From positions 2,619,501-2,683,500 of the forward strand of contig NZ_CP046620.1 of the NCBI RefSeq assembly GCF_009931615.1: a stretch of 64,000 nt of DNA. Direction: 5' to 3'. Origin of the DNA: Algicella marina. GTDB taxonomy: Bacteria; Pseudomonadota; Alphaproteobacteria; Rhodobacterales; Rhodobacteraceae. Shown one piece after another: positions 28,063-36,604 of this stretch. Under the pieces are notes generated by a model. The model was not told where the DNA came from. It saw only the letters and a list, made by a program, of their open reading frames with translations, and did not search any database. Within the stretch, counting starts at the first letter, position 1; each line of letters opens with the position of its first letter. Made by a program: the position numbers and the translations under genes.

Positions 28063-28394
28063 AGAATCACGCCATCAATTCTCTGGCCGCACTGGCGCAT
28101 GACATGCGGATCGACATTTTTCGCCTGCTGGTAAAGGCCGGCGCCGATGGGTTGGCCGCCGGTGAGATCGCGCAGTCGCTGGACGTACGGTCGAACACAT
28201 TGTCCAACAACCTGAATATCCTTGCGCGCTCCGGGCTTGTCCGCTCCGCCCGCGAGGGGCGTTCCATACGCTATTTCGCACGGGTGGATGGGATGCAGAA
28301 TCTGCTCGGCTTCCTGATGGAAGACTGCTGCGGCGGACGGCCGGACTTGTGCGCAAAGGTGTTCGAGCAAATTGCCTGCAACATGGAGACGTGA
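28056..28394 (+). CDS. arsR: ArsR-family arsenic-responsive repressor
   Basis: 112 residues. A winged helix-turn-helix is visible: LAHDMRIDIFRLLVKAG, LAAGEIAQSLDVRSNTLSNNLNIL, ARSGLVRSAREGRSIRYFAR. Cysteines 91, 92 and 99 (CCGGRPDLC), with a further one at 108, are placed like the C-terminal arsenite site of the Acidithiobacillus-type ArsR rather than the classical plasmid type. An in-frame TGA at 28050-28052 excludes any upstream start, and there is no Shine-Dalgarno sequence before ATG 28056, suggesting a leaderless mRNA. The palindromic operator overlaps the start. Genes for arsenate reductase and the Acr3 pump follow directly. Confidence 0.93.
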   Translation: MEKNHAINSLAALAHDMRIDIFRLLVKAGADGLAAGEIAQSLDVRSNTLSNNLNILARSGLVRSAREGRSIRYFARVDGMQNLLGFLMEDCCGGRPDLCAKVFEQIACNMET

Positions 28395-28396
28395 CC

Positions 28397-28909
28397 ATGA
28401 CCGACACCTACAACGTTCTGTTTCTCTGTACCGGCAATTCCGCGCGGTCGATCATCGCCGAGGCGATCCTGAACTCGGTTGGCGTCGGCAGGTTCGCGGC
28501 CTTCTCCGCCGGATCGGCCCCGAGGGGCGACGTTCACCCGGCAACTTTGCGGCTACTGGCACGGATGGAGCATGACACCGGCCAGTTGTGGTCAAAGAGC
28601 TGGGACGTGTTCGCCGGCAAGGACGCCCCTAAGATGGATTTCGTGTTCACGGTTTGCGATCAAGCAGCGGCGGAGACCTGCCCAGTCTGGCCCGGCCAGC
28701 CGATGAGCGCCCACTGGGGGCTGCCGGACCCGGTGGCGGTGACCGGTAGCGAGGCTGAGACAAGTCTCGCCTTCAGCGAAACCTACAGGATGCTGCACAA
28801 TCGCATTTCGGCGTTCACCAGCCTGCCGGTCGCGGCGCTGGACCGTTTGTCGCTGCAACGGCGACTGGACGAGATCGGCAGGAACCGGACGCCTGCGGCG
28901 GCAAATTGA
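28397..28909 (+). CDS. arsC: Arsenate reductase, low-molecular-weight phosphatase type
   Basis: 170 residues from ATG 28397, two bases after the arsR stop. The P-loop CTGNSARS holds nucleophile Cys11 and Arg17 at the very start, as in the LMW protein tyrosine phosphatase fold. [34 protein letters not shown] contains further cysteines (in VCDQ and ETCP) available for the disulfide relay. It reduces arsenate to arsenite, which Acr3 then exports. The protein is somewhat longer than the plasmid-type thioredoxin-linked ArsC because of an extra C-terminal helix region ([19 protein letters not shown]). Confidence 0.92.
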   Translation: MTDTYNVLFLCTGNSARSIIAEAILNSVGVGRFAAFSAGSAPRGDVHPATLRLLARMEHDTGQLWSKSWDVFAGKDAPKMDFVFTVCDQAAAETCPVWPGQPMSAHWGLPDPVAVTGSEAETSLAFSETYRMLHNRISAFTSLPVAALDRLSLQRRLDEIGRNRTPAAAN

Positions 28910-28926
28910 ATCCGGAGTTCCATGAA

Positions 28927-29970
28927 ATGACCGATACGACGCCCCCCGAACCGGAGGCTATGGGACGTTTCGAGCGGTTGCTGACGCTGTGGGTGGCGCT
29001 GGCAATGCTGGGTGGCATTGTCATCGGCGCGGCTGCGCCGGGGCTTGTAGGGGCGGTTGCGGCTGCGGAAATCGCCTCAATCAACCTCGTGGTGGCGGTG
29101 CTGATCTGGGCGATGGTCTATCCGATGATGGTTGGCGTCGATTTCGCCGCGGTCGCCGGGGTGGCGCGACAGCCGAAAGGACTGCTGGTGACGCTGGTGG
29201 TCAACTGGCTGATAAAGCCGTTCACCATGGCGGCGCTGGCGGTGCTGTTCTTCGACCATGTCTTCGCTCCCCTGATCGCGCCGGAGGATGCGGCGCAGTA
29301 CATCGCGGGCCTTATCCTGCTCGGTGCTGCCCCGTGTACCGCCATGGTCTTCGTGTGGTCGCAACTGACGCGGGGCGATGCCACCTACACCCTGGTGCAA
29401 GTCTCGGTGAACGATCTGATCATGGTGGTGGCCTTCGCGCCGATTGTCGCTTTCCTGCTGGGTGTGACGGAAATTGCGGTGCCATGGGAAACTTTGGTGC
29501 TGGCCACGGTCCTCTACGTGTTGCTACCATTGCTGGCCGGTCTGGCGACGCGGCGGATGCTGGGATCGGCCGCGGCCATCGAGGCATTCTCCGCCCGCAT
29601 CAAGCCGTGGTCGATGATCGGGCTGATCGCGACGGTGGTAATTCTGTTCGGCCTGCAGGGTGAGGTCATTCTGGACCGACCGCTGGTGATCGCGCTGATC
29701 GCGGTGCCGATCCTGATCCAGAGCTACGGGATCTTCGCCGTGGCCTATGGCGCCGCCTTCCTGCTGAAGGTGCCGCACAGGATCGCCGCGCCCTGTGCGA
29801 TGATCGGCACATCCAACTTCTTTGAACTGGCGGTGGCCGTGGCGATCAGCCTGTTCGGATTGCAGTCGGGCGCGGCGCTGGCCACGGTGGTCGGCGTGCT
29901 GGTGGAGGTGCCGGTGATGCTGTCGCTGGTGGCCATCGCCAACCGGACGCGGGCAAGGTTTCCCGGCTAG
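28927..29970 (+). CDS. acr3: Arsenite efflux permease of the Acr3 family
   Basis: 347 residues with ten membrane segments of the bile/arsenite/riboflavin transporter fold. [18 protein letters not shown] and the conserved-cysteine motif [24 protein letters not shown] are diagnostic of Acr3. It exports arsenite across the inner membrane using the proton gradient. ATG 28927 is preferred (CGGAG upstream); a TTG at 28906 overlapping the arsC stop would add seven residues. Completes a three-gene arsR-arsC-acr3 operon. The downstream gene is on the opposite strand, with ends overlapping by 4 bases. Confidence 0.95.
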   Translation: MTDTTPPEPEAMGRFERLLTLWVALAMLGGIVIGAAAPGLVGAVAAAEIASINLVVAVLIWAMVYPMMVGVDFAAVAGVARQPKGLLVTLVVNWLIKPFTMAALAVLFFDHVFAPLIAPEDAAQYIAGLILLGAAPCTAMVFVWSQLTRGDATYTLVQVSVNDLIMVVAFAPIVAFLLGVTEIAVPWETLVLATVLYVLLPLLAGLATRRMLGSAAAIEAFSARIKPWSMIGLIATVVILFGLQGEVILDRPLVIALIAVPILIQSYGIFAVAYGAAFLLKVPHRIAAPCAMIGTSNFFELAVAVAISLFGLQSGAALATVVGVLVEVPVMLSLVAIANRTRARFPG

Positions 29971-31238
29971 GTGTCGAGGTCGATGCGCGGCTTGCCGAAC
30001 GTGGCCATCGCCTGCGCCAGTGGGCTGCCGGGGCGCGCATGATCCTCCAGCGCAATTCCTGCACGGGCCGCCTCGGCGGCATCGCGCAGGCTGCGAACAC
30101 CATCTCCGGGCCCGCCGGGGTGGGCCATGATGCCGCCACCGGCGCAAAAGATGAAATCATCGCTGCCAAGCAGGGCGCGTGAGGCTCCGACCTGCCAGAC
30201 CGTCTGGCCGGAGGAAAAGACAGGCATGGCGCGGCATGCGGGACCGCCGTGGGCGGATACGGGCTGGCGGACGGCACGGGCGGCGGCGGCAACGGTGCCG
30301 TCCGACTCCGTAAACTTGTTGGCGAGACCGTTGACGTGCAGGTGATCGACCCCTGCGAGACGCCAGAGTTTCTGCATGACGCCAAAGCCGATGCCGATAT
30401 CGGGTGAACGCGAGTAAAGTCCCCATCCGGCGCGATGTCCGTGGATCAGCGCGGGGCTGCGGTCGCGCACCGCGCGGAGACCGCTGAGGCCGATGGACTG
30501 CACGCAAACCATGGCGCAGGTGGCGCCAAGTTCCGCCATCCGATCCAGATTGCGCCACATGGTGTCGATTTCGTCGGTGATATTGGCAGCGTAGAGGACT
30601 TTCTTGCCCGTCTTTTGCGCGTGATCCTCGATGACCCGCATTACTGCCGTCAACCGGGCGTCGAAAGGACAGTCGGGACCGTTGGCCTGCAACTCGTCAT
30701 CCTTGATGAAGTCGATACCGGCGACGACGAGCTGTTGCACGAGGTCGGCAGTCTCGGCGGGCGAAAGGCCGATGCTGGGTTTTATGATCGTGCCGATCAG
30801 CGGACCTTCGTGGCCGCCCATCAGCGCGCGGGTGCCGGTTGCGCCGAATTGCGGGCCGGGGTGAGCATGGGCGAAGTCGGCGGGCAGGTCTACATCCTCA
30901 AGCCGAATGGCGGAGAGTTCTGCGAGTTCAAAGAGGTTGCCTGCGATGGTGGAGAGCAGCGTCGGCAGAGAAGTACCAAAATTGCCGATGGGCCAACTGA
31001 TGGTGACACGGCCGCGGTGGTAGGTTGCGCCCGTCTTGCGGCTGGGCAGCGCGGGGTGGGAGGCGGTGCCGGTTTCGACAACGCTCTCGACCCGGGCGCC
31101 GGAACGCTGCCGCAGAGCATCGGTTTCGGATGCGAGGCGGATGAAGGTGCCGGTGGACTGCTCCCCGGCCATGACCGCTGCAGCGTGGTCGAGGCCGACG
31201 GGCGTTTCGATGTCATAGGTTGCGGTGATGCGAGTCAT
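29967..31238 (-). CDS. RuBisCO-like protein, probably 3-oxo-isoapionate-4-phosphate decarboxylase/transcarboxylase
   Basis: 423 residues of the RuBisCO large-subunit superfamily. Visible active-site equivalents are Lys153 ([12 protein letters not shown]), the carbamylated-lysine segment DFIKDDE with Lys179, Asp181 and Glu182, the IHGHRA histidine near 268, Lys308 in a loop-6-like position, FSSGQTVWQ and the phosphate-binding [12 protein letters not shown]. Unlike the MtnW-type proteins, no methionine-salvage genes are near. It overlaps the DUF1537 kinase by ATGA, the arrangement of OiaK with OiaX or OiaT in D-apiose catabolism, where it decarboxylates or hydrolytically splits 3-oxo-isoapionate 4-phosphate. 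Which of the two reactions occurs cannot be read from sequence. True CO2 fixation is unlikely. Confidence 0.87.
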   Translation of the reverse strand: MTRITATYDIETPVGLDHAAAVMAGEQSTGTFIRLASETDALRQRSGARVESVVETGTASHPALPSRKTGATYHRGRVTISWPIGNFGTSLPTLLSTIAGNLFELAELSAIRLEDVDLPADFAHAHPGPQFGATGTRALMGGHEGPLIGTIIKPSIGLSPAETADLVQQLVVAGIDFIKDDELQANGPDCPFDARLTAVMRVIEDHAQKTGKKVLYAANITDEIDTMWRNLDRMAELGATCAMVCVQSIGLSGLRAVRDRSPALIHGHRAGWGLYSRSPDIGIGFGVMQKLWRLAGVDHLHVNGLANKFTESDGTVAAAARAVRQPVSAHGGPACRAMPVFSSGQTVWQVGASRALLGSDDFIFCAGGGIMAHPGGPGDGVRSLRDAAEAARAGIALEDHARPGSPLAQAMATFGKPRIDLDT

Positions 31239-32581
31239 CGGGCTCCTCCTCCCTCCCTGATCCAGCCGAAATAGTCCTCGCTGCCCATCTGTCCGCCCTT
31301 GAGCGCCAGTTCCAGCCCGTCCAGCGGGCCATCGGCGTGGGCGCGGAACAGGGCGGCACCGGGAATTGTCGGTGCGAGGGCGGTGAGGGCGTAGATGCCG
31401 AGTTGCCGGGTGGCGTGGCCGGACGTGTCGCCACCGGAAACGACGGCCCGGCGGGTGCCGCTGCGGGTCAGCATCCGGCCCAGCGTCGTGCCGAGAGCAG
31501 TGCCGATGCGGTGGTTGACGGCAGACATATCCAGACCGGCGGCGATTGCAGTGGCGCGCAATTGGCCGACGGCTGGATCATCGGGGCCGGTGGCAGTGAA
31601 GATAAGCGGATCGCGGCCTGCGGCGAGGGCGGTGAGGCCCGCAGTGGTGACCCTTTCGACCTCCGCCGCGAGTGCGGCGGCATCGGCGCAAGCGGCAGTA
31701 ACATCAAAGCGGATGCCTTCGAAGCCGTTGGCGAGGGACCACCCGATCTGTTCAGCAGTGGTGGGCGAAACCGACCCGGATACGGTGATCATGCCGTTGG
31801 CACGGCCTGCACCGGGCGCGGGCGCGGCATCCGGCAATAGACCGGATGCGACCCAGTGACGGACCAGCGCGTATTCGACACCTTGCGAGCCGATGACGAA
31901 AGGCGCGGTATCGCGACCCTGCCAGAGCATTTGCCCGGCTGCCTCCTCCTCCGCGTCGGTCGCGCAATCCATCGTGACGATGCGGATGCCGTTCGAAGGG
32001 CAATCAATTTCCTCACCATTGCCTGGCCAGCGCTGCGGAACGACGCGGTATGACTGGGCGGCGATGTGGCGGCCGACATGCGGCTCCGTCATCGGAGTGA
32101 CGGGATGGCGGGCCATCACGGGGTGGAGGTCCAGGCGATAGGTCTTGTCGCCCAGTGTCGCAAACAGCTCGCCATCACGCTGGAAGCGCCCCATGCGCGG
32201 CGCGGCGACGAGGACAGGAATGGAGCTGACACCGTGAAGATCGGCACCGATCTCAGCCGCACAGCCGATGGAGCCGATATTGGGTGCCGAATCGAGGGTC
32301 GAGCAGATCTTGTAGTGTAACAGTTGCGGGTGCAGGTCCATCAGTGCCCGGAATGCCTGCGGCAGTTCCTGTCGCATCCATTCGGGCGATTGGGCGCGGG
32401 CGGTGGAGGCGACGCCGATGGCCCGCAAGCCGGGATGGCGAATGAGGTGCGCGGGCGTCGGCGTTTCCAGAAACAGCATTGTTGGGAGGCCGGCGAAGGC
32501 CAGCACTTCCATCACCGCCGCGGCGCCGGTGAAGTCGTCGCCATACCAGGCGAGCAGAAGGCCGTCGGGGAGAGCGTTCAC
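31235..32581 (-). CDS. oiaK: DUF1537 four-carbon acid sugar kinase, probable 3-oxo-isoapionate kinase
   Basis: 448 residues from GTG 32581, which has AAAGGAGGGGTGCC just before it; the 44 extra residues of the longer open frame are ignored because they run through the operator. The N-terminal substrate domain starts LLAWYGDDFTGAAAVMEVLAFAGLPT, followed by HYKICSTLDSAPNIGSIG, both classic DUF1537 motifs; the C-terminal nucleotide domain contains VSGSVSPTTAEQI and RRAVVSGGDTSGHATRQLGI. Members phosphorylate acid sugars. Coupling to a RuBisCO-like gene and an adjacent ApnO remnant point to 3-oxo-isoapionate as substrate. Confidence 0.8.
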   Translation of the reverse strand: MNALPDGLLLAWYGDDFTGAAAVMEVLAFAGLPTMLFLETPTPAHLIRHPGLRAIGVASTARAQSPEWMRQELPQAFRALMDLHPQLLHYKICSTLDSAPNIGSIGCAAEIGADLHGVSSIPVLVAAPRMGRFQRDGELFATLGDKTYRLDLHPVMARHPVTPMTEPHVGRHIAAQSYRVVPQRWPGNGEEIDCPSNGIRIVTMDCATDAEEEAAGQMLWQGRDTAPFVIGSQGVEYALVRHWVASGLLPDAAPAPGAGRANGMITVSGSVSPTTAEQIGWSLANGFEGIRFDVTAACADAAALAAEVERVTTAGLTALAAGRDPLIFTATGPDDPAVGQLRATAIAAGLDMSAVNHRIGTALGTTLGRMLTRSGTRRAVVSGGDTSGHATRQLGIYALTALAPTIPGAALFRAHADGPLDGLELALKGGQMGSEDYFGWIREGGGAR

Positions 32582-32623
32582 GGCGGCACCCCTCCTTTGC
32601 GAGCTGCCCGATGCTTTACATAT

Positions 32624-32650
32624 TGGTATGCTTAGTAACTTATCATACCA
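32624..32650. promoter_or_regulatory. Inverted repeat TGGTATG-N13-CATACCA between oiaK and the apnO remnant
   Basis: A perfect 7-bp inverted repeat in the only gap between the divergent genes. A TTGACA (minus strand, 32653-32658) sits 2 bases from it, as a -35 for the kinase operon. Arms of this sort are typical of GntR/FadR-type operators. No regulator gene of that class is nearby. Confidence 0.55.
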
Positions 32651-32697
32651 GTTGTCAATCGCATCCGCCGAGGGCGGGACAATCCGGAAAGGATGGC

Positions 32698-32979
32698 ATG
32701 ACCAAGATCGCATTGTTCGGGGCCGTCGGCAAGATGGGGGTTCGGCTGTCGCGCAATCTCGCCGCCTCCGACTTCGAAACCGCGCATGTCGAAGTTTTGC
32801 CCGAGGGGCGGGAGCGGTTGAAGCGCGAACTGGGGTTGGACTGCCAGGAACCGGAAACGGTGCGGACGTGGTGTTGCTGGCAGTGCTTGGAGGCGCGGGA
32901 CGCCGATGCGGCGGAACACGTGTTGGGCGATCACCTGAGCCGGGCGGAGACCAATTTCAGGCTGGCCGAAAGCAAATAG
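32698..32979 (+). pseudogene. apnO: Truncated D-apionate oxidoisomerase (apnO) remnant
   Basis: The open frame has 93 codons after GGAAAGGATGGC-ATG, but the family is several hundred residues. The first 50 residues, TKIALFGAVGKMGVRLSRNLAASDFE and HVEVLPEGRERLKRELGLDC, are a normal NAD-binding start of this dehydrogenase family. Just after that, the sequence ADVVLLAV (the expected fourth strand) is present only in another frame, so a frameshift precedes it; what follows in either frame is not recognisable as the rest of the enzyme. I infer a frameshift plus a large internal or 3' deletion. It is divergent from oiaK across a shared operator-like repeat. Confidence 0.65.
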
Positions 32980-33004
32980 GCTGGCCGGGGCGGCCTCGCG
33001 GTGC

Positions 33005-33307
33005 TCAGTTGATCTCGACTTCCGCCAGCAGTGCCGCCCAGGAGGCGCCGTGCATATCCGGATCGTCGATGCTGCCTTGCACCCTCGGCCGGGGCAGGCT
33101 GAACTTGATGACGTTGAGCGCCGGGATATCGAACCGGCGCAGGGTACGCGCATCGGCACCGAAAAGGCTGGCCACACGCTCGGTGCTCAGCCCGTCACGT
33201 ATCTGCGCGAAGGCATCGGCTCCTCCGCAGAAGATGTCGATGGTCAGCCAGAACGGCCCGGCGTTCTTGCTCCGCACTTTTGTGGCGATGGCTCCAACTT
33301 CAGGCAA
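33005..33307 (-). CDS. DUF4387 family protein with TTG start
   Basis: 100 residues. The conserved core is IATKVRSKNAGPFWLTIDIFCGG with later NVIKFSLPRPRVQGSIDDPDMHGA, the DUF4387 pattern. No ATG precedes the core; TTG 33307 fits, since it overlaps the end of the AtuA-like gene (stop at 33300-33302) and GGAGGTGCTGGAGG lies immediately before it. DUF4387 proteins are almost always encoded beside AtuA-like (DUF1446) proteins and are thought to form a complex with them, perhaps a hydratase. Transcribed with that gene and the tct transporter. Confidence 0.82.
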   Translation of the reverse strand: MPEVGAIATKVRSKNAGPFWLTIDIFCGGADAFAQIRDGLSTERVASLFGADARTLRRFDIPALNVIKFSLPRPRVQGSIDDPDMHGASWAALLAEVEIN

Positions 33308-34655
33308 CCTCCAGCACCTCCAGCCGGAAGGCATCCATCGGGTCGCGCAGTTGCAGCACGTGGTTGAGGCGGAACTCATAGACGGCACCGCGCTGCATTT
33401 CCGCCGGTGAAAACGGGAAGGCAAATGTCGGCTGTTCTTCCTCCTGCGTCAGCGGATGGTGGAGCAGGTAGGGGTTGAGCATCTTGGCGATTTCCTGCGC
33501 CAGTTCCGGGGTTTCCGCCGTCACAATACCCATCGCGCCGGTTTCCAGTGGCATGTCATGGCGGGTTTCCAGCGCGCCGAAGCTGGCCGTCTGGCCGATG
33601 AGGCGGATCTCGATATGGAAGCTTTCCGGAGAAAGCCCCAGGCGCGACTCCACCTTGGCGCGGCAGCGGGTGACGATATCCGCCGCCCATTCCTGCGCAC
33701 CGGCGACATAGCGGCTGTCCCGCAGAACCGCCAGTATCACGCTTTGATAACCAGCGACGCCCGCGCCCTCCAGCTTGACCGTATAGAGGTCGGATGGCAC
33801 CCACCGCGAACCTGTGACCCTTACCCGCCTTTCATCCAGAGCGGTGTAATCCGCCTCGGTCACATCGAGGTGGCCACCCGGCTCATACAGAATGAATGGG
33901 TCGGAATTCTCATAGAGCATGTGCGCGAACACCGTTTCCGGCTTCGCATGGGCACCATCGGCGAGCGGTGTAACCGTAAAACCATCGTCATCGAAATCGA
34001 CGACGATGACCCCCGACTGCGGGTTTGTGGCGCAGAGAGCGCCGCACTCACCGATCTTGGCACCGTGCCACGCCGCACCTGCATGGCAGCCGCGCATCAG
34101 CGGCAGCGCAGCGATGATCGCCGTGTCGGTTGTGCGCCCGGCGATGATTACATCGGCACCGGTTTCGATGGCCGCCGCCACCTGTTCCGCCCCCGCCAGC
34201 GCAACGATGTTGGTGGCCGAAAGGAAGCTCTCTGCATTGACGTCAGGAGCATTGCCCAGAGGCGTGATCCGCCCGTCGGCATATGCGTCCGCCATGTCCG
34301 CCTGTATCTGAGAGCATCGCAGCACCGCGATTTTCACCTTTTGACCGAGGTTGGCCGCGGCCTCGCGGGTGATGTCCAGCATCCAGTCAACGGCGCTGTC
34401 GGCACCGCAGGTTCCGGCCGTGCCAATCACCAGCGGCACCCCTGCCCTGGCGCGTGCCTCCATCAACCCCTGCCATTCCACCAGCGTGGATGCCCGCGAA
34501 TACTTGGAGACGCCCTGCCCCAGATAGGCCGGACCACTGTCGGTGGAGCCGCCGTCGATGGCGATGATGTCGGGCTGCATCTCCAGCCCCCGCTCCAGCG
34601 CTACGGGGTCGTAATTGAGGCCAAGCGCCCCGCTGGGGATCAGAACGCGGGTCAT
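33300..34655 (-). CDS. AtuA-like (DUF1446) acyclic terpene utilisation family protein
   Basis: 451 residues. Family motifs include VLIPSGALGLNYDP at the start, IIAIDGGSTDSGPAYLGQG, PLVIGTAGTCGADSAVDW, IIAGRTTDTAIIAALPL and YEPGGHLDVTEADYTALD. AtuA is required for citronellol/geraniol degradation in Pseudomonas, but this subgroup is widespread without terpene genes. Its start shares a base with the tctA stop (TGATG) and its end overlaps the DUF4387 gene. Being encoded with a tripartite tricarboxylate transporter, it probably acts on a small imported carboxylate. Substrate is unknown. Confidence 0.85.
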   Translation of the reverse strand: MTRVLIPSGALGLNYDPVALERGLEMQPDIIAIDGGSTDSGPAYLGQGVSKYSRASTLVEWQGLMEARARAGVPLVIGTAGTCGADSAVDWMLDITREAAANLGQKVKIAVLRCSQIQADMADAYADGRITPLGNAPDVNAESFLSATNIVALAGAEQVAAAIETGADVIIAGRTTDTAIIAALPLMRGCHAGAAWHGAKIGECGALCATNPQSGVIVVDFDDDGFTVTPLADGAHAKPETVFAHMLYENSDPFILYEPGGHLDVTEADYTALDERRVRVTGSRWVPSDLYTVKLEGAGVAGYQSVILAVLRDSRYVAGAQEWAADIVTRCRAKVESRLGLSPESFHIEIRLIGQTASFGALETRHDMPLETGAMGIVTAETPELAQEIAKMLNPYLLHHPLTQEEEQPTFAFPFSPAEMQRGAVYEFRLNHVLQLRDPMDAFRLEVLEVA

Positions 34656-36160
34656 CAGTCAGTCAACGCCTGTGGCTTGCGGAGGAGGCCGCGCAGGAAC
34701 ATGGGCGCGATGAAGCCGGCAATCGCCGCGATCCACAGGCCGATGGCGATTGGCGAGGAGATCAGGAACATCGGATCGCCGTCCGACAGCACCATCGCCC
34801 GGCGCAGCGCGTTTTCCATCTGGCCGCCGAGCAGGATGCCGAGGATCACCGGCACTGTCGGTACGTCCAGTTTGCGCAGGAAGTAGCCCAGCACGCCGAA
34901 GGCGACCATCAGCAGCAGGTCGAAGTAGCTGCCCGAGAGCGAGTAGATGCCGACAAAGGAGATCATCGTCACCCCCGGTAGCAACAGGGCCGGCGGGACG
35001 CTGAGGATCTTTACGAAAACCTTGACCATCGGCACGTTCATCAGCAACAGCACGACGTTGGCGATGAGCAGCGAGGCGATGAGGCCCCAGACCACTTCCG
35101 GCCTGTCGGTGAAGAGTGTCGGGCCGGGCGTGATGTTCAGTGTCATCAGCAGGGCCAGCAGCACCGCCGTGGTGCCGGAACCTGGCACGCCGAGGGTCAG
35201 CATAGGCACCAGCGCACCACCGGCGGCGGAGTTGTTTCCGGCCTCCGGCGCGGCCACGCCACGGGCAACACCGGTGCCGAAACCGCCCTTCTTGCCCGCG
35301 ATGGCCTTTTCACTCATGTAGGCCATGAAACTGCCGAGGCTGGCACCCGCGCCGGGCAGGATGCCGGCAAAGAAGCCGACGACGCTGGCGCGCAGCATCG
35401 TCCACTTGCAGTCAAAAATGTCCTTCCAGGGAATCGTGACCTTGTCGAGCTTCACGCCGATTGCGGTGCCCTTGCCGTGGCTTTCGATGAAGAAGAAGAT
35501 CTCGGCGATGGCGAACAGGCCGACGATGGCGACGAGGAAATCGACGCCGTCGGCAAGGTGCATGTTACCGCCCGTCAGCCGCGGAATGCCGCTGTTGTTG
35601 TCCACGCCGATCATGGCTATGCCCAGCCCGATGCAGGAAGCGATGGCCGACTTCGCCTGATTGTTGGACGCCATGCCGCCCAGCGTGCAGAACGCCAGCA
35701 GATAGAGCGCGAAATATTCCGCCGGACCGAACAGGTAAGCCACGCGCGCCAGCATCGGCGCCAGCAGCATCAGGCCCACGGTGGCGAGGAAGGCGCCGAC
35801 GAATGAGGCGACGCCCGACAGGACCAGCGCGTCGCCAGCCCGCCCCGCCTTGGCCATCGGGTAGCCGTCGAGCGTGGTCATCAGCGCCGGTTCATCGCCG
35901 GGAATGTTGAGCAGGATGGAGGAGATACGCCCACCGTACATGGCGCCGTAGTAGACGGAGGTCATCAACACAAGCGCCGATGTGGCATCGAGGCCAAGCG
36001 TGAAGGTGATCGGGATCAGGATGGCGACGCCGTTGGACGGGCCGAGCCCCGGCAGTGCCCCGATGATCGTGCCGAGAAAGCAGCCGATCACCGCCAGCAT
36101 CAGCGTGTAGGGGGAGAGGGCGACCGAGAACCCGAGTGCGAGATTGGCAAGTGTATCCAT
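34655..36160 (-). CDS. tctA: Tripartite tricarboxylate transporter, large permease TctA
   Basis: 501 residues with about twelve membrane segments. The signature GCFLGTIIGALPGLGPSNGVAILIP near the start and its internal repeat GFFAGILPGAGASLGSFMAYMSEKAIAG are the two duplicated glycine-proline loops of TctA. VARGVAAPEAGNNSAAGGALVPMLTLGVPGSGTTAVLL is also diagnostic. It forms the channel of a secondary carboxylate carrier with TctB and TctC. The stop overlaps the AtuA-like start by one base and the start lies 3 bases after the tctB stop. Confidence 0.96.
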   Translation of the reverse strand: MDTLANLALGFSVALSPYTLMLAVIGCFLGTIIGALPGLGPSNGVAILIPITFTLGLDATSALVLMTSVYYGAMYGGRISSILLNIPGDEPALMTTLDGYPMAKAGRAGDALVLSGVASFVGAFLATVGLMLLAPMLARVAYLFGPAEYFALYLLAFCTLGGMASNNQAKSAIASCIGLGIAMIGVDNNSGIPRLTGGNMHLADGVDFLVAIVGLFAIAEIFFFIESHGKGTAIGVKLDKVTIPWKDIFDCKWTMLRASVVGFFAGILPGAGASLGSFMAYMSEKAIAGKKGGFGTGVARGVAAPEAGNNSAAGGALVPMLTLGVPGSGTTAVLLALLMTLNITPGPTLFTDRPEVVWGLIASLLIANVVLLLMNVPMVKVFVKILSVPPALLLPGVTMISFVGIYSLSGSYFDLLLMVAFGVLGYFLRKLDVPTVPVILGILLGGQMENALRRAMVLSDGDPMFLISSPIAIGLWIAAIAGFIAPMFLRGLLRKPQALTD

Positions 36161-36163
36161 GAC

Positions 36164-36604
36164 TCAGAGCCCCCAGCCGTGAGGAAAGGCCCGCAGGCTG
36201 AGACCCAGCGCAAAGCGGAACACGATGAACAGACCGATCGCCAGCCCCACACCGGAAAGCGCGGCCGTCTTCGCCCGCGGTTCGATCTGATAACTGAGAA
36301 TACCCGCCGCAAGAATTGTAGGTACGATGAACCCCAACGGCTTGAGAAGGTAGGCGTAGGCCACGAGCACCACGACAGCGATGCCCATGTTGGCTAAAGT
36401 ACGTGTGGCAGGCCATGCCGGATCCGGGTCCGGCTTGAAGATCAGCACAAGAGCCGCAAGCGCCGCTGCCCCGCTGACGAGATAGGGGAAGGTCTTCGGT
36501 CCAACGGGATCCGACATGAAGCCTGTCTGGATCTGGGTGGCGCCCGCGAAATACGCGAGCGCCGTGAAGAGGACGACCAGACCGAAAATCCGGTCCGAGG
36601 CCAT
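36164..36604 (-). CDS. tctB: Tripartite tricarboxylate transporter, small permease TctB
   Basis: 146 residues with four membrane segments, starting RIFGLVVLFTALAYFAGATQIQTGFMSDPVGPKTFPYLV, the usual TctB (DUF1468) start, and with VLVAYAYLLKPLGFIVPTILAAGILSY in the middle. It pairs with TctA in the inner membrane. Its ATG shares one base with the tctC stop, so all three transporter genes are translationally linked. Confidence 0.92.
   Translation of the reverse strand: MASDRIFGLVVLFTALAYFAGATQIQTGFMSDPVGPKTFPYLVSGAAALAALVLIFKPDPDPAWPATRTLANMGIAVVVLVAYAYLLKPLGFIVPTILAAGILSYQIEPRAKTAALSGVGLAIGLFIVFRFALGLSLRAFPHGWGL

Noticed and set aside
29967-31238. Calling the RuBisCO-like protein a CO2-fixing RuBisCO
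   Set aside because: No small subunit or phosphoribulokinase nearby; the partner is a DUF1537 kinase and there is an ApnO remnant.
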